Origin: Halobacillus faecis
GTDB lineage: Bacteria; Bacillota; Bacilli; Bacillales; Halobacillaceae
Assembly: GCF_007991335.1 (NCBI RefSeq)
Contig: NZ_BJYD01000006.1
Span: 62,001-126,000 of the forward strand
Direction of reading: 5' to 3'
DNA: 64,000 nucleotides
The position numbers were made by a program, and so were the translations under genes. The notes beneath the pieces are model-generated. The model saw only the letters and a list, made by a program, of their open reading frames with translations, searched no databases and was not told the origin of the DNA. Position 1 is the first letter of the stretch, and each line of letters opens with the position of its first letter. Below, one piece after another: positions 61,586 to 64,000 of the stretch.

Positions 61586-62866
61586 TTAAGCATTAGAATT
61601 CGCTTGGACCTTTTTGCTCTGCAGATGCTGACTTCCTTTTGTGCTGGGCCGCTTCCAGATCAGTTTCTGAAAGACAATCCCTACCGAACCAACACCTAAT
61701 AAGCAGATGCCGATGGTTTTAAATGCCGTTGTTACACCAAATTGATGAATGAGCAGACCGCCCAGAAGCGGACCGAGGATAAACAATAAACTCAGTGTAG
61801 AGTCAACGATGCCGGATACCCTCCCAATCGCTTCTTTTGGAGGCTCTGTCTGAATCAGGTAATTGACAGCAGTAAAGGCGAGACCATTCCCGATCCCTCC
61901 CAACAAACCAAGACCGATAACTACAAAAAGAAAGGTAGAAGCGTCCAGAAAACCAAAACCACTGGTCATCACTCCTATGAAAAGGCTCGCGCTACCGAAA
62001 AACCAACCGTACCTCTTCATTTCATCCAATCTATTCAAACCGAGGACAACGAGAAGCGATCCAATTCCGATTGCTGAAATGACCCACCCGGTAAGCTCTG
62101 GTCTTTCAGGATAGACTTCACTGAATAAAGTTACAAACTGTGCATCAATCATCTGGATCGTCAAAGTAGTGACAATCCCATATAAGAGGCTGGCGGTCAG
62201 AATCCGACTGGTCAATACATAACTCCAGCCCTCTTTCCACGACGCCCAGAATCCAACGTCCTTCCCCCGATTACTCTTCTCTTCATTCCCCTCTTGCTTC
62301 TTCGGACGAATGAACAAAAGGATCACTCCGGAAAGAAAAAACGAAATGCCATTAATCGCTATCGAAAAAGAGGGAGAAAAAGCCGCGGTCAAGGAGCCAC
62401 CGAGCAAAGGCCCCACCACTTTCACGAGTTGAAACAGGCTTCCGTTGATCGTTACCGCCTTCATGATGGCTTCTTCATCGACGATCCTTCTCACCAGCCC
62501 CTGCTGCGCAGGTAGACTGATCGCCCCTGCTGTATTTCTTAAGAAAATCAGAGCAAGTGCAAGGAATGGGAATGGGGTAAAAACGAGCGCGAGCGTCAGA
62601 ACACCTCGAACCCAATCGGAGTAAATGAGGATTTTCAGCTTATCCTTACGATCCGCGAAAACACCAGCGAACTGCCCGAGCAAAATGCTGGGGATCGCAT
62701 ACATGACAGGGATCAGGGCAATCAGCAAAGGATCCGCCTTCCACGTATATCGAAATAGAATCAATACCGCGACAAAGTCCAGCCAATTCCCTAAATTAGA
62801 TAGCCCATTCGCTGAAAAAAACGTAACGAAGTTCCTGTTTTTCCAAATTGAATGTTTCTGTTTCAT
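61586..62866 (-). CDS. MFS transporter
   Basis: A 426-residue major facilitator with twelve helices (NGLSNLGNWLDFVAVLILFR near the N-terminus, LLGQFAGVFADRKDKLKILI as loop 2-3 motif). The pattern is that of MFS_3/enterobactin- or macrolide-exporter-like proteins. Substrate unknown. GGGGAGG precedes the ATG at 62866. It lies downstream of, and co-directional with, the winged-helix regulator, separated by 64 bp. Confidence 0.9.
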   Translation of the reverse strand: MKQKHSIWKNRNFVTFFSANGLSNLGNWLDFVAVLILFRYTWKADPLLIALIPVMYAIPSILLGQFAGVFADRKDKLKILIYSDWVRGVLTLALVFTPFPFLALALIFLRNTAGAISLPAQQGLVRRIVDEEAIMKAVTINGSLFQLVKVVGPLLGGSLTAAFSPSFSIAINGISFFLSGVILLFIRPKKQEGNEEKSNRGKDVGFWASWKEGWSYVLTSRILTASLLYGIVTTLTIQMIDAQFVTLFSEVYPERPELTGWVISAIGIGSLLVVLGLNRLDEMKRYGWFFGSASLFIGVMTSGFGFLDASTFLFVVIGLGLLGGIGNGLAFTAVNYLIQTEPPKEAIGRVSGIVDSTLSLLFILGPLLGGLLIHQFGVTTAFKTIGICLLGVGSVGIVFQKLIWKRPSTKGSQHLQSKKVQANSNA

Positions 62867-62930
62867 CTTTCATACCTCCCCGAAGTCTTGCCAAAAGCAT
62901 AACGGAGAAATATCAGAAGAATATCAGAGA

Positions 62931-64000
62931 TTACTTTTTATTCAAATGGAAAACTAATTGGTACTCGATCTGAGTCTCCAATTCGGAGAATCGGTTTTCC
63001 GCTGCGAGTTCCTGCCACATCTTTTTGTATGTAGAGAGTAAATCACTCTCCGCCCGGAATTCTTTGATAAAAAAGAGGATCACGTTCAGACTGATGAGTA
63101 AGCCTGGAAAATACTTCGCTTCCTTGAAAAGCTTGAAGCCTTCTTGAAAGAACCGTTCCGCTTCTGCTTCTTCCTCATTCCAAAAGCAATGAATCCCTCT
63201 TAACACGACAAAGGTTGCTTGTTCACGAGAGTAAGGATACTGCTCAATCGCCTCTCTTACTTCCTTCATCTTTTCCTTGATGGCCGTCTTTTCGTTTTTC
63301 AAGAATACGAGATAGAGTTCGGTTAATAGAATCAAAGGATACAACGACTGTAACCCTCGTTGTTCGACTTCATTCTTGGAAGCGCTGAGCTGGCCTTCTG
63401 CTTCCTGCAGCCTCTTGGTAAAAATCAAAAGGCTCAAACGGTTCAACAATCTGATTTCCGTCCTGTGAAATTCGGGGATCTTCTCTTCCTCTAACGCTTT
63501 TGTGAAATAAGCCAGGCTTTTCTCTTGATCGGGTTGAATGTACGAATAGATATGCAGCAAATAATAACAAACATCCCAAAAAGAACGTTCATCCCTCAGA
63601 AACCACTGGAAATCACCCTTCATGAAGTGGAGGTAACACTGGTTCTCAACACTGAGTTCAAAACCGAAGATGTCCTGGTTCTCCTCCAGCACCTTCAATG
63701 CTTTTCCCTGCCCGTAAAGATGATACTTATGAAAAAGCACTTTCGCACTGGAAGCAACTTCCTGGTCTTTTGTGAGGGGACTTTGATGGACTTCCTCATC
63801 TACTTTCAGAAGGTATCCTTTCCCCCTTACTGTGGCAATGTTCAAGATAGAAGCGAGCGGGATCAGCTTTTTCCGGAGACGATAGATATGGTCATCGACG
63901 GTGCGGTCTGTCGGATTTTCCATCGACCACACCGCATCAAGAAGATCATCTCTTGTGAACACTTGAAACGGCCGCTCCCATAAATACTGCAGCAACTGAT
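62931..64000 (-). CDS. winged-helix transcriptional regulator with TPR/BTAD-like domain (5' end beyond window)
   Basis: At least 356 residues; the gene enters from the right edge. The visible N-terminal part holds an OmpR-type winged helix: RDDLLDAVWSMENPTDRTV, then DDHIYRLRKKLIPLA and VRGKGYLLKV. A long helical domain with TPR-like repeats follows, as in SARP/BTAD-type activators; one helix pair has LAYFTKALEEEKIPEFHR. Its receiver or other N-terminal part cannot be seen. It probably controls the adjoining MFS gene. Confidence 0.8.
   Translation of the reverse strand, partial: QLLQYLWERPFQVFTRDDLLDAVWSMENPTDRTVDDHIYRLRKKLIPLASILNIATVRGKGYLLKVDEEVHQSPLTKDQEVASSAKVLFHKYHLYGQGKALKVLEENQDIFGFELSVENQCYLHFMKGDFQWFLRDERSFWDVCYYLLHIYSYIQPDQEKSLAYFTKALEEEKIPEFHRTEIRLLNRLSLLIFTKRLQEAEGQLSASKNEVEQRGLQSLYPLILLTELYLVFLKNEKTAIKEKMKEVREAIEQYPYSREQATFVVLRGIHCFWNEEEAEAERFFQEGFKLFKEAKYFPGLLISLNVILFFIKEFRAESDLLSTYKKMWQELAAENRFSELETQIEYQLVFHLNKK

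Overview
The window reads as chromosome of a Gram-positive, low-to-mid GC, endospore-forming Bacillaceae. Spore genes are present (a Tgl-type coat transglutaminase and a YjcZ-type small spore protein), Shine-Dalgarno sites are strong and Firmicute-like, and there are candidate Fur and CcpA sites. The quinol oxidase, the class III fructose-bisphosphatase and the RsbR-type STAS protein are all Bacillus forms. A carnitine-to-glycine-betaine cassette and rather acidic proteins suggest a moderately halophilic genus such as Halobacillus or a relative; that genus call is inference. I see no tRNA, rRNA, CRISPR array, insertion sequence or intact prophage.

Layout. 1-4.4 kb: end of a YjbQ-family gene, dapF, and a Fur-controlled siderophore importer (lipoprotein plus fused double permease, no ATPase). 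4.5-5.6 kb: a winged-helix protein gene bracketed by two arrays of short repeats, both with an exact 21-bp period; this is the most unusual structure here. 5.7-10.3 kb: small membrane protein and qoxABCD with an extra small subunit-IV-like gene. 10.6-13.9 kb: assorted enzymes and acetyltransferases, one with an apparent frameshift. 14-19.2 kb: carnitine cassette (dehydrogenase, beta-keto acid cleavage enzyme, thioesterase, BCCT transporter, CMD protein, TetR), whose two divergent promoters each carry the same operator as the 17-bp spacer between -35 and -10.

19.2-30.2 kb: housekeeping and accessory genes, including a PD-(D/E)XK nuclease with a RAMA-like tail, an AraC/MFS pair, an ArsR-SRPBCC fusion with a near-perfect palindrome upstream, and a DUF2200 gene plus a decayed copy of it. 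30.2-38.6 kb: a large membrane-anchored glycosidase-like protein, RsbR-like STAS protein, MBL hydrolase with a Pepco-like small protein, a 57-residue zinc-finger protein, a deaminase, DoxX and a tandem DUF1259-like protein. 38.7-46.7 kb: oxidoreductases, lipoprotein, MFS transporter, lipase, MetOD1 protein and a Gfo/Idh dehydrogenase.

46.9-52.5 kb: hexitol-phosphate locus in which mtlD-mtlF-mtlA lies behind an epimerase/hexuloisomerase pair and a divergent DeoR regulator, probably feeding an unusual hexitol or hexulose into fructose 6-phosphate. 52.6-64 kb: MaoC-like, GNAT, kinase-like, BrnQ and VOC genes, a GC-rich 20-bp tandem repeat, tgl, yjcZ, fbp, and an MFS exporter beside a truncated winged-helix regulator. 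Start codons were chosen by Shine-Dalgarno spacing, so several differ from the longest open frame.
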